From the NCBI RefSeq assembly GCF_014644555.1, contig NZ_BMKX01000006.1, positions 1 to 64,000 of the forward strand: a DNA stretch of 64,000 nt. The letters run 5' to 3'. This stretch comes from Glutamicibacter ardleyensis. GTDB taxonomy: Bacteria > Actinomycetota > Actinomycetes > Actinomycetales > Micrococcaceae. Position numbers and translations under genes: made by a program. A model generated the notes under the pieces. That model saw nothing but the letters and a program-made list of their open reading frames with translations, searched no databases and was not told the DNA's origin. The stretch's first letter is position 1; each line of letters starts with the position of its first letter. This document shows, piece by piece, positions 43,213-52,177 of this stretch.

Positions 43213-44508
43213 ATGGCCGATCAGCCAGTGCGCCACGCGGTAATCATCGGTGGCAACCGTATTCCCTTTGCCCGGTCAAACACCGCCTACGTGAACGTCT
43301 CCAATCAGGACATGTTCACCGCCGCGCTGGAAGGCCTGGTAGCCCGCTTTGGCCTGCAGGGACAGCGCATCGGCGCGGTCTCCGGCGGCGCGGTACTCAA
43401 ACACTCCAAGGACTTTAACCTGATGCGCGAGTGCGTACTGGGTAGCTCATTGGACGCGGCTACTCCGGCGTACGACGTACAGATGGCTTGCGCCACCGGC
43501 ATGGAAGCCATCGGTTCGCTGGCAAATAAGATCAAGCTCGGCCAGCTCGACTCGGCCATCGGCGGTGGCGTGGATACCACCAGTGACGCGCCAATTGTGG
43601 TCTCCGAGCCATTGCGCGCTATCCTGCTGGAACTTTCGCGGGCGCGCAGCACCAAGGCCAAGCTCAGCGCCTTGGCGAAGATCCGCCCGGCACACCTAGC
43701 ACCCAGCGCTCCGGGCACCGGTGAACCACGCACCGGGATGTCAATGGGTGAACACCAAGCCATCACCACCCATGCCTGGGGCATCACCCGCGAAGCCCAA
43801 GACGAACTAGCGTTGGCCAGCCACAAAAATCTTGCAGCCGCCTATGACCGTGGTTTCTTCGATGATTTGATCACCGCGTTTAACGGGCTAGCCAAGGATA
43901 ATAACCTGCGCGCCGATTCCTCCATGGACAAGCTGGCAAAGCTTAAGCCAGCCTTCGGCAAGTCGCTGGGGGAGCAGGCCACGATGACCGCTGCGAACTC
44001 CACCCCGCTGACCGATGGCGCCTCGGCAGTGCTTTTGGGTAGCGAGGCTTACGCTCAGGAAAACGATCTGCCGATGTTGGCGAACTTTGTAGACTTCGAA
44101 GCTGCCGCGGTGGACTTTGTCCACGGTAGCGAAGGACTACTGATGGCTCCTGCCTACGCCACCGCCCGACTGCTCAAGCGCAATAACCTCAGCTTCGAAG
44201 ATTTTGACTTCTTCGAGATCCACGAGGCCTTTGCCGGCACCGTGCTAGCCACGCTGAAGGCGTGGGAGTCCGAAGAGTTCTGCCGCGAAAAGCTGGGACT
44301 AGACGAACCACTAGGCACCGTGGACCGCGCCAAGCTCAACGTGAATGGTTCCTCGCTGGCCGCTGGCCACCCATTCGCCGCCACCGGCGGACGACTGATC
44401 GCCAGCACCGCAAAAATGTTGCATGAAAAGGGTTCGGGCCGCGCACTGATCTCCGTGTGTGCCGCCGGTGGTCAGGGTGTTGTTGCAATCTTGGAGGCAC
44501 GAAAGTAA
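43213..44508 (+). CDS. fadA2: Acetyl-CoA acyltransferase (thiolase), FadA2/FadI type
   Basis: Thiolytic cleavage of 3-ketoacyl-CoA, or the reverse condensation. A 431-residue enzyme with nucleophile Cys93 in DVQMACATGMEAI, His in FFEIHEAFAGTVLATL, His in NVNGSSLAAGHPFAATGGR and the second catalytic Cys in SVCAAGGQGVVAI near the C-terminus. The N-terminal RIPFARSNTAYVNVSNQDM matches the FadI/FadA2 subgroup. TAGGAG lies 8 bases before the ATG. It is the first gene of a three-gene unit in which stop and start codons abut (TAAATG) between fadA2 and fabG4 and again between fabG4 and htdX. Confidence 0.92.
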   Translation: MADQPVRHAVIIGGNRIPFARSNTAYVNVSNQDMFTAALEGLVARFGLQGQRIGAVSGGAVLKHSKDFNLMRECVLGSSLDAATPAYDVQMACATGMEAIGSLANKIKLGQLDSAIGGGVDTTSDAPIVVSEPLRAILLELSRARSTKAKLSALAKIRPAHLAPSAPGTGEPRTGMSMGEHQAITTHAWGITREAQDELALASHKNLAAAYDRGFFDDLITAFNGLAKDNNLRADSSMDKLAKLKPAFGKSLGEQATMTAANSTPLTDGASAVLLGSEAYAQENDLPMLANFVDFEAAAVDFVHGSEGLLMAPAYATARLLKRNNLSFEDFDFFEIHEAFAGTVLATLKAWESEEFCREKLGLDEPLGTVDRAKLNVNGSSLAAGHPFAATGGRLIASTAKMLHEKGSGRALISVCAAGGQGVVAILEARK

Positions 44509-45846
44509 ATGGCTGATAAGTACCTAGAACTAGTGAACAGTGGGATGACCAAGAAGCTTGCGAAGCTGCTTGGACTTCCACGCCCACCGCGCCTGCGCCG
44601 CTACGGGGTAGACACCCCGCTGCTTCCCGGTCCGGTATTGGTCTTAGGCACCTCCGCCCGTGCCCAGGAACTCAGCGACGTCATGGTCTCTTGGGGATTG
44701 GATGTGCGCCGCCACGATGCGGGGCAGAGCAAACTAGGTGGGCTGGTGTTGCTACTCGATGAGCTGAGCCATCCCGAACAGCTCTCCGCCCTGATGCTTG
44801 CCACCGGTGCTGCCTTGCGCAAACTAGTGCCCGGAGCCCGGGTGGTTTCCGTCTCCAAGCCGGCGTTGGCTAACGATGAGCCTGCGGTCGCCGCGGTCCG
44901 CCAAGGCATTGATGGCGCGATGCGTTCCTTGGGACGCGAAATGCGCGGTGGAGCCACCGCCAACGGCATCGTCTTAGCTGGTGACACCAGCATTGTCAGC
45001 CCGAGCGCACTGGGAGCGCTACGCTTCTTCTTCTCCGGGCGCAGCGCATACGTGGATGGTCAATTTTTGACCGTCCGCACCGAAGCTGGAGAACTTCCCG
45101 ATGACTTCCGGGCACCACTGGCCGGTAAGGTCGCAGTCGTCACCGGCGCCGCCCGTGGTATCGGCGCGGAGATTGCCCGCACCCTGGCCCGTGACGGTGC
45201 CAAGGTGGTCTTAGTTGACATGCCGCAGGCGGGCGACGCGCTCGCAAAGGTGGCAAATCAGGTCGGTGGCACTACGCTGCAGCTAGATGTCACCGCCAAG
45301 GATGCTGGCGCACGCATCATGGACCACGCGCTCACTCGGCACGGCTCGCTGGATTTGGTAGTGCACAACGCCGGAATCACCCGGGACAAGCTACTGGCAA
45401 ATATGGATGCCGCCCGCTGGGATTCGGTGATCGCTGTTAATATCGCCTCGCAGCTGCGCATGAATGAGGTCTTCCTGGCCGCAAAACTACCCGGGCTACG
45501 CGTCGTCAGCCTGGCCTCGACCTCCGGCATTGCCGGTAACCGCGGCCAGACAAATTACGCCGCCAGCAAGGGCGGGGTCATCGGCATGGTACGGGCCAGC
45601 GCCGCACTATTCGCCGAAAGCGGTGGCTCGATCACCGCCGTGGCACCGGGCTTTATCGAAACCGAGATGACCGCAAAGATCCCGCTGGGCACTCGAACCG
45701 TGGCACGCTTGGTGTTGCCTTCGCTCATGCAGGGTGGCTTGCCGGTAGATGTCGCCGAGGCGATTGGATTCCTTGGCTCTGACGCTGCCGCCGGCCTCAA
45801 CGGCCAGACACTGCGTGTCTGCGGTCAGTCGCTAGTGGGTGCCTAA
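44509..45846 (+). CDS. fabG4: High-molecular-weight 3-oxoacyl reductase, FabG4 type
   Basis: A 445-residue enzyme made of an N-terminal flavodoxin-like, non-catalytic domain (about 1-195) and a C-terminal SDR domain (about 205-445). The catalytic part has TGAARGIG (212-219), NAG at 287-289, Ser in LASTSG (about 335-340), Tyr350 and Lys354 in YAASK, and the FIETEMT segment. This two-domain form is the one described for mycobacterial FabG4, an NADH-dependent ketoacyl-CoA reductase. With a thiolase, a dehydratase and an acyl-CoA dehydrogenase beside it, the locus encodes a full set of four beta-oxidation or chain-extension activities. Confidence 0.9.
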   Translation: MADKYLELVNSGMTKKLAKLLGLPRPPRLRRYGVDTPLLPGPVLVLGTSARAQELSDVMVSWGLDVRRHDAGQSKLGGLVLLLDELSHPEQLSALMLATGAALRKLVPGARVVSVSKPALANDEPAVAAVRQGIDGAMRSLGREMRGGATANGIVLAGDTSIVSPSALGALRFFFSGRSAYVDGQFLTVRTEAGELPDDFRAPLAGKVAVVTGAARGIGAEIARTLARDGAKVVLVDMPQAGDALAKVANQVGGTTLQLDVTAKDAGARIMDHALTRHGSLDLVVHNAGITRDKLLANMDAARWDSVIAVNIASQLRMNEVFLAAKLPGLRVVSLASTSGIAGNRGQTNYAASKGGVIGMVRASAALFAESGGSITAVAPGFIETEMTAKIPLGTRTVARLVLPSLMQGGLPVDVAEAIGFLGSDAAAGLNGQTLRVCGQSLVGA

Positions 45847-46704
45847 ATGGGTGCCGAAGTAGTTTCCGCGATCCCCTCGATGGGATCGGTTTATGCGCGG
45901 GCGGTCAAAACGCTGAACCGTAAGAGTAAGAACCCGGTGTTGCCCGAGGTGACGCTGGTCTTCCAAGGGGCTCAAGCCGACCGGGAAAAACTCGGAGAAT
46001 TCCGCCGCGCGGTCAAAGCGCCGGCCAACGGTAAACTGCCTAGCCTCTACGTACATTCGCTGGCGTTCCCGCTGGCGATGTCCTTGATGCTACGCGAAGA
46101 TTTTCCGCTGCCGTTGCTGGGCATGATTCACCTAACCAACCAGGTGGACGTCGCCGAGCCGCTGGGGGACGCCGAGTTATTTGACGTGGAAGTGAACGCC
46201 GAGAACTTAGTGGCACACCCCAAGGGGGTCTGCTGCGATCTGCTGGTAAAGATTGTGGTGGACGGGCAAACCCGAATGTTGTTGCGCAGCACCTTCCTGG
46301 CTAAAGGCGTCAAAATTGATGGCCAAACGCCGCCGAGTGTGGAGCATAGTGAGTTTAGTGCGCCGCAGCGCACCGCACAATGGAAACTGGGAGCAGGTGC
46401 TGGACGGGCATGGGCTTCCGTGGCCGGGGACTACAACCCGATTCACCTCAGTGCACTCAGCGCGAAGGCCCTAGGAATGCCTCGGGCCATTGCCCACGGT
46501 ATTTATTTGGCGGCTCGCGCGCTGGCAGGAATTGAACCGGCTAGCGGAAACTATTCGTGGCGCATTGAATTTAAAACTCCGGTGCTACTGCCGGCCACCG
46601 TAGATCTGGGATTTGAAGCGACCAGCCAGGGGTACAAAGTGCAAGGGTGGAACCCGCGCAAGCTCAAACCACACTTTGAGCTGGACCTGACCCGCAAAGA
46701 CTAA
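45847..46704 (+). CDS. htdX: MaoC-like (R)-hydratase/dehydratase, HtdX type
   Basis: A 285-residue protein of double-hotdog build. The C-terminal hotdog carries the hydratase motif SVAGDYNPIHLSALSAKALG (Asp195 and His200, the Asp-His pair of R-specific hydratases), followed by AIAHGIYLAARALAG. The N-terminal half (about 60-160) is the degenerate hotdog. It hydrates trans-2-enoyl thioesters to (R)-3-hydroxyacyl thioesters. Its ATG abuts the fabG4 stop codon. A symmetrical terminator at 46704-46747 ends the unit. Confidence 0.88.
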   Translation: MGAEVVSAIPSMGSVYARAVKTLNRKSKNPVLPEVTLVFQGAQADREKLGEFRRAVKAPANGKLPSLYVHSLAFPLAMSLMLREDFPLPLLGMIHLTNQVDVAEPLGDAELFDVEVNAENLVAHPKGVCCDLLVKIVVDGQTRMLLRSTFLAKGVKIDGQTPPSVEHSEFSAPQRTAQWKLGAGAGRAWASVAGDYNPIHLSALSAKALGMPRAIAHGIYLAARALAGIEPASGNYSWRIEFKTPVLLPATVDLGFEATSQGYKVQGWNPRKLKPHFELDLTRKD

Positions 46705-46747
46705 AATTTAGTGGTCCGTAGCAATTAGCTACGGACCACTAAATTTA
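46704..46747. terminator. Bidirectional terminator between htdX and ctaA
   Basis: AAATTTAGTGGTCCGTAGC and its exact reverse complement around AATTA. A/T-rich outer arms on both sides allow termination in both directions; the left arm starts at the last base of htdX and the right arm reaches the ctaA stop codon. Confidence 0.88.
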
Positions 46748-47683
46748 TACGGCCATTGCGGGGATTCGTGTTGTAGCGTGATGGCTTCCTTCGGCCGCCA
46801 AAAGTACGCGGACGGCGCCAATCCAGACCAATGCCGAACCGACTAGATGCAAAACGACCATCAGCTCGGGCAGGTGAGTTAGGGACTGAATGATTCCCAG
46901 AGCTCCTTGGCCTAGAAAAACGAGAATAAAAAGCAAGGTCTTGTCTGCGAGGAGCTTCTCGCCGGCCCGCTTCGCACGGCACCATAAGCCGACTGCCAAG
47001 CTGAACGCCGCCAGCGCCGCGACACCATGGATCAGGGTGACCCAAATCCAGGAGAACGGCATGCGCGGAACGTTGGCCGAATCGCCGGCGTGAGGGCCTG
47101 TACCGGTAACCACGGTTCCCAGAATGACCAGCACCGCGGTCATGGCCAGAAGCCAGCGGGCGAGCACGCGTGAATTCCGCGAACCGGCGGGCAGCTGCGG
47201 CTTATCGAGGTTCTGACTTTTCTGCCAGGTGATGGCCGCGGCAGTGAGCAGCCCGGTAGCCGCCAGGAAGTGCCCAGACACCACATACGCATTCAGATCG
47301 ACCCAGACGGTGATGCCACCGATGACGGCGTTCAAAACCACAAACCAGAACTGCATCCAAGCCCAACGGGTCACCTCCGGAGCCTGCCTGCGTTGCAAGC
47401 GAGCGGTAATAATTACCCAGCCCACCACGACGCATAATCCAACGGTCAGCAGTCGATTGACGAACTCGATAATGGCATGCAATCCCATCTGCGCACTCGG
47501 TGCTACTGACCCGCCCGCGCAGGTGGGCCAGTCAGGGCAACCGAGCCCCGAGCCAGTAACGCGGACTACACCGCCGCCAAGAATGATCAAGATCGCTGCA
47601 ATCAGCGCAGCAAGTGATGCGATACGAAGTGAGCGACGTTCTAGTGGGAAACGATGTGCCAGCCAGAAGAAAGGGGTACGCAT
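46745..47683 (-). CDS. ctaA: Heme A synthase (COX15/CtaA)
   Basis: Oxidises the C8 methyl of heme O to the formyl group of heme A for aa3-type cytochrome oxidase. A 312-residue membrane protein with eight helices. Helix 1 ends in GGVVRVTGSGLGCPDWPTCA, where the Cys pair and the Arg-x-Thr-Gly-Ser-Gly-x3-x2 stretch are characteristic. His residues in IIEFVNRLLT, VVSGHFLAATGLL, WVTLIHGVAAL and MVVLHLVGSALVW are the likely heme ligands. SURF1 at 17330 serves the same oxidase. The mshA gene ends directly upstream (7 bases beyond the start of ctaA), in the same direction. Confidence 0.92.
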   Translation of the reverse strand: MRTPFFWLAHRFPLERRSLRIASLAALIAAILIILGGGVVRVTGSGLGCPDWPTCAGGSVAPSAQMGLHAIIEFVNRLLTVGLCVVVGWVIITARLQRRQAPEVTRWAWMQFWFVVLNAVIGGITVWVDLNAYVVSGHFLAATGLLTAAAITWQKSQNLDKPQLPAGSRNSRVLARWLLAMTAVLVILGTVVTGTGPHAGDSANVPRMPFSWIWVTLIHGVAALAAFSLAVGLWCRAKRAGEKLLADKTLLFILVFLGQGALGIIQSLTHLPELMVVLHLVGSALVWIGAVRVLLAAEGSHHATTRIPAMAV

Positions 47684-47690
47684 GTGATCC

Positions 47691-48896
47691 TTAGAGCTGT
47701 TGCGATGGTGTCGGGGCCGGGGTGCTCGCCATGCGATAGCTGGCTAGCGAAGTCACAGCTGCCCGTTCCCAAGTGAACTCACCACTATGTTCAAGCGCTG
47801 CGTGCCCAGCCTGGGTGACCATCGCAGGATTGCGCGCGAGTGTCAGTAGCTGTTGTGCCCAAAGATGGGGAGAACAATCTTCCATCAACCAGCCCGATTC
47901 ACCGTCGTTGACCGCATAAGCCAATCCGCCCACATGGTTTGCGAGAACCGGGGTGCCGCAGGCCTGTGCCTCAGCAGCTACCAACCCGAAGGTTTCTGAT
48001 AGCGAGGGTACTGCCACCACGTCGGCGTTGGCGAAGACTGCGGCAAGCTGTGCGGGCTGTAGCGGACCGAAGAAGCTCAATACATCGGCGACTGAGTGTT
48101 TCTCGGCAAGAGCTGGCAGGTCGTAATCGGCGGAACCAGAATTCGCACCGAACAATGACGCGGTGATTTTCAGTGTCGGGTCCTCGGCGCGGGCGAGGGC
48201 GATCGCCTCGATCAGTACATGGGCACCCTTGAGCCGCTGTAGCCTACCAGCGTAAACCAGATGGAGATCATCGGCACCTAACGGGCGGCGGAGTTTGTTC
48301 TGGTCGGGGTGGAAAACCTTGTGGTCAACCCCCGGCAGCACCACATCGAGCTTTTCTTTATCTACGCTGTAGAACCGGGAAAGCTGCCTGGCCTCGACCG
48401 GAGTGTTTGCGATGATGCGAGTTGCTCCGGCGAGGAGACGGCGCTCGGCTTCCTTGCGCTCTTCGGGCTCGGGAATACCAGACTCAAACTCTTTGGCGGC
48501 AGCGGAGGTATGAAGCGAAACAACTAGGGGAATTTTCCATGCTTCGGCTAGTTGTAAACCGACCATCCCAGAGAGCCAGTAATGACCGTGGATGATGTCG
48601 ATGTTCAGGCCAGCCATATGTTCCTTGAGCAGGGAAGCGGCTTCATCGATGATGTCCGGCAGTTCTTCTTTGGACAACTGAGCCCCAGGACGTATCTGCA
48701 CCTGATGCATGAAGACGGCCGGGCTCACTTCGCTCGACGTTGATTCATCAGCGGTACGAGTGAACATATGCACCTCATGGCCCAGCGCCCCGAGGGCTAA
48801 GGAGAGGTTTCGAATGTATACATTCATGCCACCCGCGTCGCCGGACCCGGGTTGTTCCATGGGCGAGGTGTGCAGGGAAAGCATGGCGATTCGCAT
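47691..48896 (-). CDS. mshA: D-inositol-3-phosphate glycosyltransferase MshA
   Basis: First committed step of mycothiol synthesis: transfer of GlcNAc from UDP-GlcNAc to 1-L-myo-inositol-1-phosphate. A 401-residue GT-B enzyme of family GT4. The start MRIAMLSLHTSPMEQPGSGD, then AGGMNVYIRNLSLALG, is the MshA signature (nucleotide and inositol-phosphate contacts). VYAGRLQRLKGAHVLIEA opens the C-terminal Rossmann half, and PSLSETFGLVAAEAQACG holds the catalytic E-x7-E pair that contacts the sugar nucleotide. Mycothiol is made only by Actinobacteria, so this gene is the best taxonomic marker in the window. Same strand as ctaA with a 7-base gap. Confidence 0.95.
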   Translation of the reverse strand: MRIAMLSLHTSPMEQPGSGDAGGMNVYIRNLSLALGALGHEVHMFTRTADESTSSEVSPAVFMHQVQIRPGAQLSKEELPDIIDEAASLLKEHMAGLNIDIIHGHYWLSGMVGLQLAEAWKIPLVVSLHTSAAAKEFESGIPEPEERKEAERRLLAGATRIIANTPVEARQLSRFYSVDKEKLDVVLPGVDHKVFHPDQNKLRRPLGADDLHLVYAGRLQRLKGAHVLIEAIALARAEDPTLKITASLFGANSGSADYDLPALAEKHSVADVLSFFGPLQPAQLAAVFANADVVAVPSLSETFGLVAAEAQACGTPVLANHVGGLAYAVNDGESGWLMEDCSPHLWAQQLLTLARNPAMVTQAGHAALEHSGEFTWERAAVTSLASYRMASTPAPTPSQQL

Positions 48897-49072
48897 TGGG
48901 TCTCCAAGATGATGAGCGGATAGCGGGCCGCGCCACCTAGCGAGCAGCCATATTCGATCATATCAACTTGGATGCGACAGCGTATCAAGGGGCTTGTATC
49001 CATGCCTCACGACTGTTGTTAGTGCACTGCCGAAGCATGTAATTGTTGTTCGGCTGTAGAGGCTGATCCCGG

Positions 49073-49339
49073 TTAGTGAGGAAATTTGAAGATGTCGCTC
49101 ATCGAAAAATGATTAAGGGCGAGTTCGGGAGATATTGCGAAAACGTCGTTATCTTCCAACGCACGATCCTTTAAATACCTCTTTTCGAACGAAGCGAATT
49201 GTCGGAGCATCTTAGATAACCACCTGACTCCAAAAATTGGATCTCTCTGTCGAATGAAATCTATTACATGCCAAGCCAGATGGATGGTAAAGGGATTTTT
49301 ATAATGGCAGGCTCTAGAAAACGAAATTTTGATATTGGT
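49073..49339 (-). pseudogene. Unrecognised gene fragment without start codon
   Basis: An open frame of 88 codons ending at TAA 49073-49075 with no ATG, GTG or TTG in its first half. Its protein (HYKNPFTIHLAWHVIDFIRQ, then RDPIFGVRWLSKMLRQFASF, EKRYLKDRALEDNDVFAISP) has natural composition, with aromatic and charged residues alternating as in a real enzyme, unlike random frames nearby. I do not recognise the family; the C-terminal part of a glycosyltransferase or polymerase-like enzyme is one guess. The rest of the 700-base gap (48897-49607) shows nothing else. It is likely a relic of a displaced gene. Confidence 0.35.
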
Positions 49340-49607
49340 TTAGCGGTTCATGCAAAGATTTAAACATTGTTGATTGTGCTTACTTCAAGTCACATCGTGC
49401 GAGTGCGATGAGAAAATTTGGTGCGAAAAGTCAATACCTACTAAACGATTGGAACTACGTAGCGAGTACATATGAGAAGCACGTTTAATGTCACTCTGGG
49501 AAGCAAAAACTAGTATTTGCTCGCCCTATTGTGTCCGCTATTTGGGGTAATCTTCAAGTGAATCAACGTAGACTTATCTCAATAGCAAAGTCTTTAAGGA
49601 GTACGGC

Positions 49608-50837
49608 ATGTTTAACCCTCTCGATCTGGATGGTAATTCGTCTTCACCGGCAGTAAGCCCGCTTAAATTGGAACCGCCTCAGCCTGTGCCGGAAGTGACG
49701 ATTCACTCGCCAGAAAAAGTAGGTGGCATGATTCTGGTCGACGTAGATGCGCAAGAGAAACATGCGTTAACTGCAAATAGCTTTGTGGATGATCTTTTGA
49801 GCACTCCATTACAAAGTCCAGAGTTTCAGGCAAAGCTGGCACAGCTCACACGTCTTGGTGAAGGGACTATGCAGCTAGCGGGTACCGCCTCCAATCGCAT
49901 GCTGAAGAGGCCCGCAGCCGCATTGGCTGCGACCGGTGCCGACCCTGCGTCACGTACCGGAAATAGTTTGGTAGAGCTACGCCAGATTGTGACCGAGTTA
50001 GATCCGCAACGTCATGATTTGACTGGTGCGAAAAGAATCTTCAAGTTCTTGCCGGGTGGGAACGCCATACAGCGATACTTCTTGAAGTATGAATCGGCGC
50101 AAACGCAACTTGATGCGATTACAAAAGCGCTGAAAGGTGGTCAGGACGACTTGCGTCAAGACAACGCGGCCATTCAGACAGAACGTGATGCGCTCTGGGC
50201 GGCAATGGGACAACTAGCCAATTATGCAGTCCTGGCGAACCATCTCGCCGACGGTTTAGAACGAAAAATCGAGGGGTTGCAGAATGCGGGTAACTCGGAT
50301 GATGCCACAACGCTTGAAGTTGAGGCTCTCTTCTACGTCCGCCAACGCCACCAAGACCTACTCACCCAAATGGCTGTTTCTGTCCAAGGTTATCTTGCGC
50401 TTGATGTCGTGAAGAAGAACAATCTGGAATTGATCAAGGGAGTTGATCGAGCGCTTGATACGACCCTATCTGCTCTTCGCGTAGCGGTAATTGTTGCGCA
50501 GGCTCTTGCACAGCAAAAGATCGTTTTAGCGCAGATCGATGCACTGAATTCGACCACGGCAGACATTATCGTTTCCACGTCGGAACTTCTTCGGTCGCAG
50601 GGCACTGCAATCCATAAAAATGCCACACAAGCGACGATCGATCCGGCGAAACTACAGCAGGCCTTCAACAACGTGTTCCAAGCCATGGATGAAATTGACA
50701 GATTCAAGATTGAAGCAAACAAATCCATGAAACAGACTGTGCAGGTCCTTGAAGGACAGGTGGAACAGGCAAGGCATCAACTTGAGCGAAGTCACCTGTC
50801 AGACAACACGAACACCAGCGTAACGAAGGGGTACTGA
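49608..50837 (+). CDS. TelA/YaaN-family toxic anion resistance-like protein
   Basis: A 409-residue cytoplasmic protein, almost entirely helical (coiled-coil-rich from about 60 to the end). The segments FKFLPGGNAIQRYFLKYESA, QTQLDAITKALKGGQDDLRQ and NKSMKQTVQVLEGQVEQARH (near the C-terminus) match the TelA family. The family is named from a tellurite resistance locus; the Bacillus member YaaN has no proven role, but genetic context links the family to chemical-stress and envelope-associated systems. AAGGAG lies 9 bases before ATG 49608. The stop codon overlaps the start of the XpaC-like gene (TGATG), so the two are translationally coupled. Confidence 0.88.
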   Translation: MFNPLDLDGNSSSPAVSPLKLEPPQPVPEVTIHSPEKVGGMILVDVDAQEKHALTANSFVDDLLSTPLQSPEFQAKLAQLTRLGEGTMQLAGTASNRMLKRPAAALAATGADPASRTGNSLVELRQIVTELDPQRHDLTGAKRIFKFLPGGNAIQRYFLKYESAQTQLDAITKALKGGQDDLRQDNAAIQTERDALWAAMGQLANYAVLANHLADGLERKIEGLQNAGNSDDATTLEVEALFYVRQRHQDLLTQMAVSVQGYLALDVVKKNNLELIKGVDRALDTTLSALRVAVIVAQALAQQKIVLAQIDALNSTTADIIVSTSELLRSQGTAIHKNATQATIDPAKLQQAFNNVFQAMDEIDRFKIEANKSMKQTVQVLEGQVEQARHQLERSHLSDNTNTSVTKGY

Positions 50838-51643
50838 TGAAACGGTTAACTGGAGGCAATGTTGTAAAAGTTGTACTAGCTTTTCTGTTCTGGTTGTTTG
50901 TTTCCTTTTTGGTGCTTGTTATTGGAATATTCGCTAAGCGCAAGAATGTAATTATTGAGGGAGCAATTTACGCGGCTGCCTTCGTCTCGGCGTTCGCTGT
51001 ACCTTCATCATCACCGATTTTCGGAATTGCTGCTTTTGCTGGGGTGGGATCAATGGTGGCTTCTGCCATTCGATCCTATTTCTTACGGGATCTATGGCTT
51101 CCACGTAGGGGTACGGTTATCCCAGTTCAGGAGAGGGCCCGTCCAGTTGTGGCCAATCCATCTCCGCAGTACCAAACGCCTGCGGTAATCCGGAACCCTC
51201 AGGCGCCAGATGAAAGGTCAGCGGCGCTGACGTGGGTTAGTTCACAAGCGAAACAGAATAAGCACAGGCTTCCTAATGGAGCCTACGTAACGATATTGGA
51301 GACTTGCCAGCTGCTCGATTCCGTAATTGATGCTGAAAATCGTCAGCCATCAGGCGATGCCAGGTTTGAATATGAACTAGACGCTGTTTCGAAAGAATAT
51401 CTGCCTTCCGTACTTCAAGGATTCCTTGCTATACCTCCGAACATGGTAGAGAACACCCAGCCGAATGGACGAACTCCAAATGATGAGTTCGTTGAACAGC
51501 TCCAGCTGTTGTTTAGGCAGGCTGAAACGTTGCATTCAACTCGACACAGCCAGACATCAACAGATTTGACCAGTACCGGTAACTTCTTGAGGGAACGGTT
51601 TGGACACCATCAGCAGGGTGGTTTCGACTTCGGAATCAAGTAG
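50837..51643 (+). CDS. XpaC-like membrane protein partnered with TelA
   Basis: A 268-residue protein. Two N-terminal helices (about 9-28, VVKVVLAFLFWLFVSFLVLV, and 39-75) are followed by a Pro-rich linker and a helical cytoplasmic domain (LPNGAYVTILETCQLLDSVI, FEYELDAVSKEYLPSVLQGF). This layout and the pairing with TelA match the XpaC family (named after 5-bromo-4-chloroindolyl phosphate hydrolysis in Bacillus, where xpaC precedes yaaN); here the order is reversed. It probably anchors the TelA protein to the membrane. Function is otherwise unknown. Followed by a terminator at 51770. Confidence 0.78.
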   Translation: MKRLTGGNVVKVVLAFLFWLFVSFLVLVIGIFAKRKNVIIEGAIYAAAFVSAFAVPSSSPIFGIAAFAGVGSMVASAIRSYFLRDLWLPRRGTVIPVQERARPVVANPSPQYQTPAVIRNPQAPDERSAALTWVSSQAKQNKHRLPNGAYVTILETCQLLDSVIDAENRQPSGDARFEYELDAVSKEYLPSVLQGFLAIPPNMVENTQPNGRTPNDEFVEQLQLLFRQAETLHSTRHSQTSTDLTSTGNFLRERFGHHQQGGFDFGIK

Positions 51644-51769
51644 CAGCATTCTGAAGTTATTGGTTAATTTTGGCGCCATGACGCTGCACATCAGATATAT
51701 AGGTGCTCGACATCTCTAGATTTTGCATTAATGAAATACTGAGATGAGAGAGTAATTCAACATTTTCAA

Positions 51770-51821
51770 AAACTCCCCAACGTTTCTATTGATACATCAG
51801 ATAGGAACGCTGGGGAGTTTT
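51770..51821 (+). terminator. Terminator after the TelA/XpaC pair
   Basis: AAACTCCCCAACGTTTCTAT pairs with ATAGGAACGCTGGGGAGTTT (two mismatches) around an 11-base loop, followed by TTCTG. It lies about 125 bases beyond the stop codon. Confidence 0.8.
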
Positions 51822-51913
51822 CTGTAGCTTTCAACTGCCAAGGCAGTTGGACCGTTGTAGTGTTATTTCCTCAGAACATTTCTGGGTATCCATGAAGGAT
51901 AAGGAGGACTTCC

Positions 51914-52084
51914 TTGCGGCAGCGCTTTCTATGTTGGATGTTTGAAGAGCGTTTCGGCAGTTCACCCGAGCAGTCAATGCGAATAGCGCTTAGGAGATTG
52001 TTGCAACCGCGGTCACTGCTGACCAGGTTGTTGAATCCCAATAACGAAATTTCGGGTGAAGCCCTTGAAAAGTATTTTGGGTAA
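51914..52084 (+). CDS. Candidate small basic protein of 56 residues
   Basis: A frame opening at TTG 51914 with AAGGAGG six bases upstream, one of the strongest ribosome binding sites in the window. The product begins MRQRFLCWMFEERFGSSPEQ and continues with the amphipathic basic stretch MRIALRRLLQPRSLLTRLLN, ending in SGEALEKYFG. It is Arg/Leu-rich, has no export signal, and is not recognised. It could be a small regulator, a toxin-like peptide or a decayed gene. It is free-standing between the TelA/XpaC terminator and the convergent nuclease gene. The family being unknown, conservation is the decisive test. Confidence 0.4.
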   Translation: MRQRFLCWMFEERFGSSPEQSMRIALRRLLQPRSLLTRLLNPNNEISGEALEKYFG

Positions 52085-52177
52085 ACGGCTGAAAGTTAGG
52101 CAAGCATTATAGTTTCCCCGTTTGTCCCGATTTTGGCCGCATTTCCCTAGCCAACCAGTAGATGAGATTTGGCCTTA

